From Callipepla californica brunnescens (taxonomy: Eukaryota; Chordata; Aves; Galliformes; Odontophoridae): DNA of 64,000 nucleotides. The translations under genes were made by a program, and so were the position numbers. Of this stretch, positions 1 through 12,040 are shown one piece after another. The stretch is from the NCBI GenBank assembly GCA_023055505.1, contig JALIRH010000030.1, positions 4,150,001 to 4,214,000 of the forward strand, given 5' to 3'. The notes under the pieces are model-generated. The model worked only from the letters and a program-made list of their open reading frames with translations. It was not told the origin of the DNA and made no database searches. Positions within the stretch are counted from its first letter, which is position 1. Each line of letters starts with the position of its first letter.

Positions 1-82
1 TTACTAAATAAGACATCAGGAAGTAAATAACACAATATAATGCAATACAATTTGGAATTACGCCTAATTAATCAAACAAAAC

Positions 83-118
<36 letters not shown>

Positions 119-385
119 GTGAGTGCCCGATAAACCGAAGGCCTTACGCTAACGCTGAAGGCGGACGGCAGCGAGCACCCACTCCTAAGTGATCCTAGAG
201 GAAAGAGAGAGAGCGTCCCGTGACCGCAGAGGGTTTTTATCTGTTCCCTCTGAGCAGAAAACACGTGAAAAAAAATACAAAGCATTGCAAAGTCCTCTGG
301 GGAATGTAGTTCTCCCTGACTCCCAATGCACTACATGATGCCATGATGTGGAATACCAGTACCAAAAAATCACAAAACCACGACA
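1..385 (-). mobile_element. Family A LTR, leftmost (3' LTR), partial
   Basis: This matches the LTR at 5668-6212 from its position 161 onward; about 160 bp lie outside the window. It ends in CCACGACA, which read on the minus strand is the LTR start TGTC. The adjoining polypurine tract confirms it as the 3' LTR of the minus-strand provirus. A GA dinucleotide tract lies near 84-120. Confidence 0.9.
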
Positions 386-399
386 TTCCACCCCTTATT
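386..399 (-). promoter_or_regulatory. Polypurine tract, provirus copy 1
   Basis: Read on the minus strand this is AATAAGGGGTGGAA directly before the LTR start TGTCGTGG. That is the expected place and composition of a plus-strand primer in a retroelement. The same tract occurs at 6213 and 57119. Confidence 0.8.
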
Positions 400-495
400 C
401 CACATCACTCTATCATGCTTGATACATACAGAAGAACAATGATTAACATGCATTAGATAAACACACACAATATATATACAAGTATATACATAGAA

Positions 496-3400
496 TTACT
501 GAGGGCGGTCTCCAGACATCAAATTCCCTTGTGGTATACATTGAACATCCCCATTCTTTTGCATCACCCACCAGGTAGACCCAGGTCCCTGAGCAAAGAC
601 AGTTCCACGGAGAGGTTTGCCCTCTCCAGAAGCTGGAAGGACCCAAACTGCTTTGCCCAACATGTTCTTTACATGTACTACAGGGACCTTATCTCCCTCT
701 ACAGTAGGCAGAGAGCTGGATTGGGCAGGACCATTGCGATTGATGGATCCTCGGGTGTTGACCAACCAGGTGGCTTCTGACAAATTTTTCTCCCAGTGCT
801 TAAATGTTCCACCACCCATTGCTTTCAACATTGTTTTTAACAATCCATTGTACCTTTCAATTTTACCAGAAGCTGGTGCGTGATAGGGGATATGATAAAT
901 CCACTCAATGCCATGATCTTTGGCCCAAGTATCTACAAGAGAATTTTTAAAATGACTTCCATTATCAGACTCAATTCTTTCTGGAGTACCATGTCGCCAC
1001 AGGACTTGTTTCTCCAGACCTAGAATGGTGTTTCGGGCGGTAGCATGGGGTACTGCGTATGTTTCAAGCCACCCAGTGGTCGCCTCCACCATGGTGAGCA
1101 CATAACGCTTACCACTGCGAGACCGTGGCAAGGTGATATAATCAACCTGCCACGCCTCCCCATATTTATATTTTTGCCATCGCCCTTCCTCCCAAAGAGG
1201 TTTCATCCTCTTGGCTTGTTTAATTGCGGCGCATGTATCACAGTCATGGATCACCTGTGCGATGGCATCCATAGTTAAGTCCACCACTCGGTCTCTAGCC
1301 CACTTATAGGTCGCGTCTCTTCCTTGATGGCCCGAGGTCTCATGGGCCCACCGAGCTAGAAATAATTCACTCTTATGTTGCCAGTCCAAGTCTACTTGAG
1401 TCACCTTAACTTTGGCAGCTTGATCTACCTGGTGCTTGTTTTGCTGTTCTTCAGTTGCCCGGCTCTTAGGAACATGAGCATCTACATGGCGCACCTTTAC
1501 AACCATGTTCTTCATTTGGGCAGCAATATCTTTCCACAGTTCAGCGGCCCAAATAGGTTTACCCTTCCGTTGCCAACCATTTTGTTCCCACTGCTGTAAC
1601 CACCCCCATAAAGCATTCGCCACCATCCATGAGTCAGTGTAAAGATAAAGCACTGGCCACCTCTCACGTTCAGCAATATTTAAGGCTAATTGGACAGCCT
1701 TTACCTCTGCAAATTGACTTGATTCTCCTTCTCCTTCAGTGGCCTCTGCAACTTGTCGCATGGGACTCCACACAGCAGATTTCCATTTGCGGTGCTTTCC
1801 CACAAAGCGACACGATCCATCTGTGAACAGGGCGTATCTCTTTTCATCTTCTGTTAGTTCATTATATGGTGGGGCTTCTTTGGCACGTGACACCTCCTCT
1901 GCTGGTGTTGTTCCAAACTTTTTACCTTCAGGCCAGTCCATGATCACCTCCAGGATTCCTGGACGGTTGAGGTTCCCCATCCGAGCTCGCTGTGTAATCA
2001 GCGCAATCCACGTACTCCAAGTGGCATCAGTAGCATGATGGGTAGAGGGAACTGTTCCTTTAAACATCCAGTTCAGTACTGGCAGTCGAGGTGCCAGAAG
2101 GAGCTGCGTTTCGGTACCGATTACTTCGGAAGCAGCTCGAACCCCCTCATACGCGGCTAAGATCTCCTTCTCAGTTGGAGTGTAGCGCTCCTCAGACCCC
2201 CTGTATGCTCGACTCCAGAATCCAAGGGGTCGGCCTCGGGTCTCTCCAGAAGCTCTTTGCCACAAACTCCAAGTGGGACCTTCCTTTCCAGCAGCAGTGT
2301 AGAGGATGTTCTTTACATCCTGTCCCGTCCGCACTGGCCCCAGGGCCACAGCACAGGCCATCTCCTGCTTAATTTGCTCAAAAGCCTGCTGCTGCTCAGG
2401 GCCCCACAAAAAATCATTCTTCTTCCAGGTCACCTGATAAAGGGGGCTCACAATGAGGCTGTAGTTTGGAACATGTAGTCTCCAAAATCCCAGTACACCC
2501 AAAAAAGCTTGGGTCTCTGTCTTACTGGTGGGTGGAGACATGGCAGTAATTTTGTCAATCACATCTGTTGGGATGTGACGACGTCCATCTTGCCACTTTA
2601 TGCCTAGGAACTGAATTTCTTATGCAGGTCCTTTCACTTTGCTTCGCTTAATAGCGAAGCCAGCTCGCAGGAGGATCTGTATTATTGTCTCTTTTTCTTA
2701 AAAACTTCCTCTGCTGTATTGCCCCATACAACAATATCATCGATGTACTGCAGATGCTCAGGAGCACCGCCCTGTTCCAATGCAATTTGGATCAACCCAT
2801 GGCAAATGGTTGGGCTGTGCTTCCACCCCTGGGGCAAACGGTTCCAGGTGTACTGAACGCCTCTCCAGGTGAAGGCAAACTGCGGCCTGCATTCTGTGGC
2901 TAAGGGAATTGAAAAGAAGGCATTAGCAATGTCAGTGGTGGAATACCACTTGGCTGCTTTTGACTCCAGTTCATACTGGAGTTGAAGCATGTCCGGCACA
3001 GCAGCACTCAGTGGGGGTGTGACTTCATTCAGGCCACGGTCATCTACCGTCAGCCTCCATTCTCCATTGGCATTACGCACTGGCCATATATGGCTGCTAA
3101 ACGGTGAGTGGGTTTTGATGATCACTCCCTGGCTCTTTAGCTGACGAATCAGTTTATGAATGGGGAGCAAGGAATCCCTGTTGGTGTGGTGCTGCCGTCT
3201 GTGCACTGTTTTTGTAGCAATTGGTACCTGTTGCTCCTCCACTTGTAGCAACCCCACAACAGACAGATCTTCTGACAGGCCAGGTAAAACAGATAGTTGC
3301 TTAATGCTATCTGTGTCCACAGTAGCTATTCCAAAAGCCCATCGATACCCCTTGGGATCCTTAAAGTGCCCCCTTCTGAGATAGTCTATACCAAGTATGC

Positions 3401-3680
3401 ATGGGGCCCCCTGTCCGGTCACTATAGGATGCTTCTGCCAGTCTTTACCCGTGAGGCTTATTTCTGCCTCCAGCACAGACAATTCCTGAAAGCCCCCAGT
3501 CACTTCAGAGATATGAATCTATTCTGCCCCTATATAACTTGAAGGCATTAGAGTACATTGTGCACCAGTATCCACCAGTGCCTCATATTTCTGTGGGTTT
3601 GATGTGCCAGGCCACCGAATCCACACAGTCCAATACACTCTATTATCCCTCTCCCTCCTCTGGCTGAGGGCAGGGCCCCT
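496..3680 (-). pseudogene. pol: ERVL-like pol (PR-RT-RNase H-IN), copy 1, broken
   Basis: The reading frame continues directly from the gag amber codon. In order it holds an aspartic protease with DTGA, reverse transcriptase with LPQGW and YIDD, RNase H with TDGS, AEVKA and YTDS, and integrase with an HHCC zinc domain and the D, D and E catalytic residues (VDYITLP, ESDNGSHF, GKIERYNG). Three lesions break it: a TAG in the protease at 3519-3521, a one-base deletion in RT near 2691-2696, and a TAA in the RT connection at 2620-2622. Downstream of these, 496-2562 stays open for 688 codons covering the end of RT, RNase H and the whole integrase. No dUTPase or env follows. It is a dead copy. Confidence 0.9.
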
Positions 3681-3683
3681 CTA
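3666..3683 (-). promoter_or_regulatory. Gag amber codon with adjacent stem, copy 1
   Basis: On the minus strand the gag stop TAG is followed in the same frame by open pol codons. The bases after it, AGGGGCCCTGCCCTC, can fold into a short GC-rich stem. This resembles amber readthrough in gammaretroviruses, but it is unproven here. The site is identical in all three proviral copies. Confidence 0.45.
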
Positions 3684-5437
3684 TTCATTAACTGTAGTGA
3701 CAGGAACAACTTCGCTGGTAGTTGGTCTGTGCTGTAATTCTCTCACCCGTGCTCGCAGTGCAGGGGTGGGTTTTTGATGCCATTCCTTCATATCTTCTCC
3801 ATTTGCACGTAAGTAACTCCACAAAGCCGCGCGCGACATGAAGTTAGTAAAGTTAGTGTTGTCATTTGCTCGAGCAGGACGGCGTTTGCTTCTGATAGTT
3901 GCGACCGATTCAACCCTATCAATCAGTTGGGATAATTTTCCCAGTATATCTTCCATTTGACCTTCTAACTTTGATATGGCTGAAATGGATGTGTATGGCG
4001 GCGGAAATTTTTGTTCGAAGTTTTGAAGTGTAAGAATTAGTTCAAAAACTGGGGGTTTTCTGTCTTGGTCCTCATATCTGTTGAACGTTGTCACTAGTGT
4101 ACCGGCGTACCTTTCTGGTGCTGACTTTGAAAGCTTCTGACATATTTCGGGTGTACTCCTTACTTTCTCCGGATCATGGTCCCGATCGTCAGGATCAAAC
4201 GTGGGATCATACAACATTTCCGCCACAGCTGTTTCTCTCAAATACTGGATGCCTTCCTCAATAGTTTTCCATCTTTTCACTTTAGGTGCCAGGTCACTCT
4301 TGTAGGGATATCTTTCCCTCACAGCTACTAGCATTCGTTGCCAGAGGCTGGCGATTCCATCCATATACCTGCTGATTCCTCTGTCGACAGCTGGATCTCG
4401 GGCAATGTTTCCTAGTTGGCGAGCTTCGTTACTATCAAGGGACACACTGTTGGCCCCGTTGTCCCAACACCGAAGCAACCAAGTGACAATACTCTCATCC
4501 GGACGTCGAACAAACTCCTTTCTTGAGCCTTGGATCTCAGACATTTTCATGGGCCGACGAAACGTCGTAACTTTAACTTCTCTTCACCTTCATCATCACT
4601 TTCTTCTACATGTCTCTCACTTTTCTTTGTTGCCTTTCTCGATGGTGGTGGGGTTGTGGCCACCCCCTCACCTATATCTTCCTCTTCTTTCGGCACCTCT
4701 TCTTTGCGTTCTAGGCGCGAGGACACACGTTTCCATTTCTTGCCTTCCACAGGGGCAACTGACTTTGATACTGGTGCTTCCTTTGGCTGGTCAAGTGTGA
4801 CCGGGAGGTTTTCCTCTTTGGTTTGGGCCTCAGTTTGGACACTCTCTCTCTTCATAATAGTATATAAACCTCGGTAAGCATAAGCCAAGCCCCAAATAAG
4901 CTGTTCCACCTCAGATCTTTCTGAGCCGCAACACCCTTTACTCAGATACAGGCCTAGCTCCTCAGGATCCTGCAATTGTTCAGGAGAAAAATCCCATGAC
5001 ACCGGGTGTCCCCATGCTTCTAATTTCTTTCCTAAAACTCTCCACTCTCCCTGCCATTCAACATTCTCTGTTTCTGGGAGAAGCTTCCTGCACATGATGT
5101 AAAGTGCTACTACATGCAGGAGGACTAATATCCCAATTATTAACAAAATCCCTAAGCTGTGATCTTGAAAATTCATAAAAAACTGAGAGGGGAATCTGGA
5201 TACCCATTCAAACATCACATGGTTCGTTAACATGCTATCGTTTGTTCCATTAGCTGGGGTGCCCTGGTATCTGGCAGGTGCCTCTATCATTGCTTTTAAT
5301 TTATCATATAGGGACCAGAACCAATGGAACAGAATGGCAAACTTGACCAAGTTCCAGTACGCTTTGAGCATTAAGAGGGAAAAAGCAGTGAAGTACAATC
5401 CCTGTAAGGGCAGTTTTAACAGAAACAGAAAAGACAT
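3681..5437 (-). pseudogene. gag: ERVL-like gag, copy 1, frameshifted
   Basis: The start ATG is at 5435-5437, the same place as in the open copy at 62166. The first part (296 codons, 4547-5437) has two hydrophobic segments separated by a loop with an NGT sequon, then an acidic, proline-rich and Lys-rich stretch. A one-base deletion near 4571-4580 shifts the frame. The second part (3681-4550) holds a capsid-like region beginning near MSEIQGSRKEF with the LLRCWDNG motif frequent in bird ERVL-like Gag. No CCHC zinc knuckle is present. The product would stop soon after the shift, so this is a pseudogene. Confidence 0.85.
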
Positions 5438-5642
5438 TTTTATTATTATTTTTTTTTCTTGTACTAAAACAATCTGGCAGTACCCAAAAGAAGTTTACAG
5501 ATATCCCAAAACAACTGGCAGTACGCCCGGACTTCAAGGTCGTGTTTTGCTGTACAGCACTTGCAGTACAGATAAGCTTGTTAACAACAGACAGAGATTC
5601 ACTCTAAAAGTTTGTCTCTGCCCGGCTAAGGCAGCTGGTCGT

Positions 5643-5660
5643 GGCCCACGTTAGGCGCCA
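5643..5660 (-). promoter_or_regulatory. Primer binding site, copy 1 (tRNA-Lys type)
   Basis: Read on the minus strand it is TGGCGCCTAACGTGGGCC, seven bases downstream of the LTR end. It matches the known tRNA-Lys(1,2) primer site TGGCGCCCAACGTGGGGC with two mismatches. The leader 5438-5642 shows nothing else I recognise. Confidence 0.75.
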
Positions 5661-5667
5661 AAAAAAA

Positions 5668-5909
5668 TGTCAGGGGTTTGTGGGCCGGTTCGGCCCGGCC
5701 CCGCAACAACCGAGGAAGGAGACCCACAGGCCCACACCCCGGACAGGGGAAAGGGGGAAAAGAAAAAAAAAAAGGAAATAAGCCCCAAAACAAAACAGCG
5801 GCAACGATCTGAGGGGGAAAAGCTAATTTACTAAATAAGACATCAGGAAGTAAATAACACAATATAATGCAATACAATTTGGAATTACGCCTAATTAATC
5901 AAACAAAAC

Positions 5910-5945
<36 letters not shown>

Positions 5946-6212
5946 GTGAGTGCCCGATAAACCGAAGGCCTTACGCTAACGCTGAAGGCGGACGGCAGCG
6001 AGCACCCACTCCTAAGTGATCCTAGAGGAAAGAGAGAGAGCGTCCCGTGACCGCAGAGGGTTTTTATCTGTTCCCTCTGAGCAGAAAACACGTGAAAAAA
6101 AATACAAAGCATTGCAAAGTCCTCTGGGGAATGTAGTTCTCCCTGACTCCCAATGCACTACATGATGCCATGATGTGGAATACCAGTACCAAAAAATCAC
6201 AAAACCACGACA
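5668..6212 (-). mobile_element. Family A LTR, middle LTR of the tandem provirus
   Basis: This 545-bp LTR has ends TGTC and GACA. It is followed on the left by the primer binding site and on the right by the polypurine tract, so it serves as 5' LTR of one unit and 3' LTR of the other. A possible TATA-like stretch (CAGATAAAAA on the minus strand) lies at 6061-6070. The bases it shares with the LTR at 1-385 look identical. Confidence 0.92.
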
Positions 6213-6226
6213 TTCCACCCCTTATT
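6213..6226 (-). promoter_or_regulatory. Polypurine tract, provirus copy 2
   Basis: Same tract and position relative to the LTR as at 386-399. Confidence 0.8.
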
Positions 6227-6322
6227 CCACATCACTCTATCATGCTTGATACATACAGAAGAACAATGATTAACATGCATTAGATAAACACACACAATAT
6301 ATATACAAGTATATACATAGAA

Positions 6323-9300
6323 TTACTGAGGGCGGTCTCCAGACATCAAATTCCCTTGTGGTATACATTGAACATCCCCATTCTTTTGCATCACCCACCA
6401 GGTAGACCCAGGTCCCTGAGCAAAGACAGTTCCACGGAGAGGTTTGCCCTTTCCAGAAGCTGGAAGGACCCAAACTGCTTTGCCCAACATGTTCTTTACA
6501 TGTACTACAGGGACCTTATCTCCCTCTACAGTAGGCAGAGAGCTGGATTGGGCAGGACCATTGCGATTGATGGATCCTCGGGTGTTGACCAACCAGGTGG
6601 CTTCTGACAAATTTTTCTCCCAGTGCTTAAATGTTCCACCACCCATTGCTTTCAACATTGTTTTTAACAATCCATTGTACCTTTCAATTTTACCAGAAGC
6701 TGGTGCGTGATAGGGGATATGATAAATCCACTCAATGCCATGATCTTTGGCCCAAGTATCTACAAGAGAATTTTTAAAATGACTTCCATTATCAGACTCA
6801 ATTCTTTCTGGAGTACCATGTCGCCACAGGACTTGTTTCTCCAGACCTAGAATGGTGTTTCGGGCGGTAGCATGGGGTACTGCGTATGTTTCAAGCCACC
6901 CAGTGGTCGCCTCCACCATGGTGAGCACATAACGCTTACCACTGCGAGACCGTGGCAAGGTGATATAATCAACCTGCCACGCCTCCCCATATTTATATTT
7001 TTGCCATCGCCCTTCCTCCCAAAGAGGTTTCATCCTCTTGGCTTGTTTAATTGCGGCGCATGTATCACAGTCATGGATCACCTGTGCGATGGCATCCATA
7101 GTTAAGTCCACCACTCGGTCTCTAGCCCACTTATAGGTCGCGTCTCTTCCTTGATGGCCCGAGGTCTCATGGGCCCACCGAGCTAGAAATAATTCACTCT
7201 TATGTTGCCAGTCCAAGTCTACTTGAGTCACCTTAACTTTGGCAGCTTGATCTACCTGGTGGTTGTTTTGCTGTTCTTCAGTTGCCCGGCTCTTAGGAAC
7301 ATGAGCATCTACATGGCGCACCTTTACAACCATGTTCTTCATTTGGGCAGCAATATCTTTCCACAGTTCAGCGGCCCAAATAGGTTTACCCTTCCGTTGC
7401 CAACCATTTTGTTCCCACTGCTGTAACCACCCCCATAAAGCATTCGCCACCATCCATGAGTCAGTGTAAAGATAAAGCACTGGCCACCTCTCACGTTCAG
7501 CAATATTTAAGGCTAATTGGACAGCCTTTACCTCTGCAAATTGACTTGATTCTCCTTCTCCTTCAGTGGCCTCTGCAACTTGTCGCATGGGACTCCACAC
7601 AGCAGATTTCCATTTGCGGTGCTTTCCCACAAAGCGACACGATCCATCTGTGAACAGGGCGTATCTCTTTTCATCTTCTGTTAGTTCATTATATGGTGGG
7701 GCTTCTTTGGCACGTGACACCTCCTCTGCTGGTGTTGTTCCAAACTTTTTACCTTCAGGCCAGTCCATGATCACCTCCAGGATTCCTGGACGGTTGAGGT
7801 TCCCCATCCGAGCTCGCTGTGTAATCAGCGCAATCCACGTACTCCAAGTGGCATCAGTAGCATGATGGGTAGAGGGAACTGTTCCTTTAAACATCCAGTT
7901 CAGTACTGGCAGTCGAGGTGCCAGAAGGAGCTGCGTTTCGGTACCGATTACTTCGGAAGCAGCTCGAACCCCCTCATACGCGGCTAAGATCTCCTTCTCA
8001 GTTGGAGTGTAGCGCTCCTCAGACCCCCTGTATGCTCGACTCCAGAATCCAAGGGGTCGGCCTCGGGTCTCTCCAGAAGCTCTTTGCCACAAACTCCAAG
8101 TGGGACCTTCCTTTCCAGCAGCAGTGTAGAGGATGTTCTTTACATCCTGTCCCGTCCGCACTGGCCCCAGGGCCACAGCACAGGCCATCTCCTGCTTAAT
8201 TTGCTCAAAAGCCTGCTGCTGCTCAGGGCCCCACAAAAAATCATTCTTCTTCCAGGTCACCTGATAAAGGGGGCTCACAATGAGGCTGTAGTTTGGAACA
8301 TGTAGTCTCCAAAATCCCAGTACACCCAAAAAAGCTTGGGTCTCTGTCTTACTGGTGGGTGGAGACATGGCAGTAATTTTGTCAATCACATCTGTTGGGA
8401 TGTGACGACGTCCATCTTGCCACTTTATGCCTAGGAACTGAATTTCTTATGCAGGTCCTTTCACTTTGCTTCGCTTAATAGCGAAGCCAGCTCGCAGGAG
8501 GATCTGTATTATTGTCTCTTTTTCTTAAAAACTTCCTCTGCTGTATTGCCCCATACAACAATATCATCGATGTACTGCAGATGCTCAGGAGCACCGCCCT
8601 GTTCCAATGCAATTTGGATCAACCCATGGCAAATGGTTGGGCTGTGCTTCCACCCCTGGGGCAAACGGTTCCAGGTGTACTGAACGCCTCTCCAGGTGAA
8701 GGCAAACTGCGGCCTGCATTCTGTGGCTAAGGGAATTGAAAAGAAGGCATTAGCAATGTCAGTGGTGGAATACCACTTGGCTGCTTTTGACTCCAGTTCA
8801 TACTGGAGTTGAAGCATGTCCGGCACAGCAGCACTCAGTGGGGGTGTGACTTCATTCAGGCCACGGTCATCTACCGTCAGCCTCCATTCTCCATTGGCAT
8901 TACGCACTGGCCATATATGGCTGCTAAACGGTGAGTGGGTTTTGATGATCACTCCCTGGCTCTTTAGCTGACGAATCAGTTTATGAATGGGGAGCAAGGA
9001 ATCCCTGTTGGTGTGGTGCTGCCGTCTGTGCACTGTTTTTGTAGCAATTGGTACCTGTTGCTCCTCCACTTGTAGCAACCCCACAACAGACAGATCTTCT
9101 GACAGGCCAGGTAAAACAGATAGTTGCTTAATGCTATCTGTGTCCACAGTAGCTATTCCAAAAGCCCATCGATACCCCTTGGGATCCTTAAAGTGCCCCC
9201 TTCTGAGATAGTCTATACCAAGTATGCATGGGGCCCCCTGTCCGGTCACTATAGGATGCTTCTGCCAGTCTTTACCCGTGAGGCTTATTTCTGCCTCCAG

Positions 9301-9507
9301 CACAGACAATTCCTGAAAGCCCCCAGTCACTTCAGAGATATGAATCTATTCTGCCCCTATATAACTTGAAGGCATTAGAGTACATTGTGCACCAGTATCC
9401 ACCAGTGCCTCATATTTCTGTGGGTTTGATGTGCCAGGCCACCGAATCCACACAGTCCAATACACTCTATTATCCCTCTCCCTCCTCTGGCTGAGGGCAG
9501 GGCCCCT
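6323..9507 (-). pseudogene. pol: ERVL-like pol, copy 2, broken
   Basis: This is a near-identical copy of the pol at 496-3680, offset by 5,827 bp. It carries the same protease TAG (9346-9348), the same RT one-base deletion (near 8518-8523) and the same RT TAA (8447-8449). The 688-codon open stretch 6323-8389 again holds the end of RT, RNase H and integrase. Two amino-acid differences from copy 1 are visible: Lys instead of Glu at 6451, and Asn instead of Lys at 7262. Shared lesions mean duplication happened after inactivation. Confidence 0.9.
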
Positions 9508-11264
9508 CTATTCATTAACTGTAGTGACAGGAACAACTTCGCTGGTAGTTGGTCTGTGCTGTAATTCTCTCACCCGTGCTCGCAGTGCAGGGGTGGGTTT
9601 TTGATGCCATTCCTTCATATCTTCTCCATTTGCACGTAAGTAACTCCACAAAGCCGCGCGCGACATGAAGTTAGTAAAGTTAGTGTTGTCATTTGCTCGA
9701 GCAGGACGGCGTTTGCTTCTGATAGTTGCGACCGATTCAACCCTATCAATCAGTTGGGATAATTTTCCCAGTATATCTTCCATTTGACCTTCTAACTTTG
9801 ATATGGCTGAAATGGATGTGTATGGCGGCGGAAATTTTTGTTCGAAGTTTTGAAGTGTAAGAATTAGTTCAAAAACTGGGGGTTTTCTGTCTTGGTCCTC
9901 ATATCTGTTGAACGTTGTCACTAGTGTACCGGCGTACCTTTCTGGTGCTGACTTTGAAAGCTTCTGACATATTTCGGGTGTACTCCTTACTTTCTCCGGA
10001 TCATGGTCCCGATCGTCAGGATCAAACGTGGGATCATACAACATTTCCGCCACAGCTGTTTCTCTCAAATACTGGATGCCTTCCTCAATAGTTTTCCATC
10101 TTTTCACTTTAGGTGCCAGGTCACTCTTGTAGGGATATCTTTCCCTCACAGCTACTAGCATTCGTTGCCAGAGGCTGGCGATTCCATCCATATACCTGCT
10201 GATTCCTCTGTCGACAGCTGGATCTCGGGCAATGTTTCCTAGTTGGCGAGCTTCGTTACTATCAAGGGACACACTGTTGGCCCCGTTGTCCCAACACCGA
10301 AGCAACCAAGTGACAATACTCTCATCCGGACGTCGAACAAACTCCTTTCTTGAGCCTTGGATCTCAGACATTTTCATGGGCCGACGAAACGTCGTAACTT
10401 TAACTTCTCTTCACCTTCATCATCACTTTCTTCTACATGTCTCTCACTTTTCTTTGTTGCCTTTCTCGATGGTGGTGGGGTTGTGGCCACCCCCTCACCT
10501 ATATCTTCCTCTTCTTTCAGCACCTCTTCTTTGCGTTCTAGGCGCGAGGACACACGTTTCCATTTCTTGCCTTCCACAGGGGCAACTGACTTTGATACTG
10601 GTGCTTCCTTTGGCTGGTCAAGTGTGACCGGGAGGTTTTCCTCTTTGGTTTGGGCCTCAGTTTGGACACTCTCTCTCTTCATAATAGTATATAAACCTCG
10701 GTAAGCATAAGCCAAGCCCCAAATAAGCTGTTCCACCTCAGATCTTTCTGAGCCGCAACACCCTTTACTCAGATACAGGCCTAGCTCCTCAGGATCCTGC
10801 AATTGTTCAGGAGAAAAATCCCATGACACCGGGTGTCCCCATGCTTCTAATTTCTTTCCTAAAACTCTCCACTCTCCCTGCCATTCAACATTCTCTGTTT
10901 CTGGGAGAAGCTTCCTGCACATGATGTAAAGTGCTACTACATGCAGGAGGACTAATATCCCAATTATTAACAAAATCCCTAAGCTGTGATCTTGAAAATT
11001 CATAAAAAACTGAGAGGGGAATCTGGATACCCATTCAAACATCACATGGTTCGTTAACATGCTATCGTTTGTTCCATTAGCTGGGGTGCCCTGGTATCTG
11101 GCAGGTGCCTCTATCATTGCTTTTAATTTATCATATAGGGACCAGAACCAATGGAACAGAATGGCAAACTTGACCAAGTTCCAGTACGCTTTGAGCATTA
11201 AGAGGGAAAAAGCAGTGAAGTACAATCCCTGTAAGGGCAGTTTTAACAGAAACAGAAAAGACAT
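9508..11264 (-). pseudogene. gag: ERVL-like gag, copy 2, frameshifted
   Basis: Near-identical to the gag at 3681-5437, with the same one-base deletion splitting it into 10374-11264 (membrane-segment part) and 9508-10377 (capsid-like part). One visible replacement, Pro to Leu, arises from the G/A difference at 10519. The in-frame amber codon to pol is retained at 9508-9510. Confidence 0.87.
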
Positions 11265-11469
11265 TTTTATTATTATTTTTTTTTCTTGTACTAAAACAAT
11301 CTGGCAGTACCCAAAAGAAGTTTACAGATATCCCAAAACAACTGGCAGTACGCCCGGACTTCAAGGTCGTGTTTTGCTGTACAGCACTTGCAGTACAGAT
11401 AAGCTTGTTAACAACAGACAGAGATTCACTCTAAAAGTTTGTCTCTGCCCGGCTAAGGCAGCTGGTCGT

Positions 11470-11487
11470 GGCCCACGTTGGGCGCCA
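11470..11487 (-). promoter_or_regulatory. Primer binding site, copy 2 (tRNA-Lys type)
   Basis: Minus-strand TGGCGCCCAACGTGGGCC has one mismatch to the tRNA-Lys(1,2) primer site. The base at 11480 differs from copy 1 (5653) and is the ancestral-looking state. Confidence 0.8.
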
Positions 11488-11494
11488 AAAAAAA

Positions 11495-11737
11495 TGTCAG
11501 GGGTTTGTGGGCCGGTTCGGCCCGGCCCCGCAACAACCGAGGAAGGAGACCCACAGGCCCACACCCCGGACAGGGGAAAGGGGGAAAAGAAAAAAAAAAA
11601 AGGAAATAAGCCCCAAAACAAAACAGCGGCAACGATCTGAGGGGGAAAAGCTAATTTACTAAATAAGACATCAGGAAGTAAATAACACAATATAATGCAA
11701 TACAATTTGGAATTACGCCTAATTAATCAAACAAAAC

Positions 11738-11773
<36 letters not shown>

Positions 11774-12040
11774 GTGAGTGCCCGATAAACCGAAGGCCTT
11801 ACGCTAACGCTGAAGGCGGACGGCAGCGAGCACCCACTCCTAAGTGATCCTAGAGGAAAGAGAGAGAGCGTCCCGTGACCGCAGAGGGTTTTTATATGTT
11901 CCCTCTGAGCGGAAAACACGTGAAAAAAAAAACAAAGCATTGCAAAGTCCTCTGGGGAATGTAGTTCTCCCGGACTCCCAATGCACTACATGATGCCATG
12001 ATGTGGAACACCAGTACCAACAAATCACAAAACCACAACA
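11495..12040 (-). mobile_element. Family A LTR, rightmost (5' LTR) of the tandem provirus
   Basis: This 546-bp LTR abuts CATAG at 12041-12045, the same flank as the three solo LTRs. Its left half matches the other two LTRs of this provirus, while its right part (U3 on the minus strand) shares several bases with the solo LTRs, such as the ACAACA end, ACCAACAAATC and GAGCGG. It therefore looks like a recombinant LTR. Confidence 0.9.

Larger units (their letters stand above)
1..12040 (-). mobile_element. Tandem ERVL-like provirus (LTR-int-LTR-int-LTR)
   Basis: Two internal gag-pol regions share three LTRs on the minus strand with a constant 5,827-bp offset. The left LTR is cut by the window edge. 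Both internal regions carry the same inactivating lesions, so one already defective provirus was duplicated. I noticed only a few differences between them: 624 versus 6451, 1435 versus 7262, 4692 versus 10519, 5653 versus 11480, plus A-tract length. There is no env: only about 100 bp lie between the pol stop and the polypurine tract. Pol resembles class III (ERVL) elements of birds by its RT and integrase wording. The right end abuts CATAG in the minisatellite; the left flank is outside the window. The class assignment is from memory of the family; the structure is seen directly. Confidence 0.9.

Noticed and set aside
84..120. GA dinucleotide tracts as independent microsatellites
   Set aside because: They lie at the same place in the family A LTRs (shorter in some, absent as a long tract from the divergent 5' LTR of provirus 3), so they are part of the LTR.
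386..495. An env gene or dUTPase between pol and the 3' LTR
   Set aside because: Only about 100 bp separate the pol stop from the polypurine tract, in all copies. No such domain is readable at the end of pol either.
4405..4877. Plus-strand frames of 115-157 codons opposite gag
   Set aside because: They recur in all three proviruses only because gag does. They mirror its codons and have no motif of their own.
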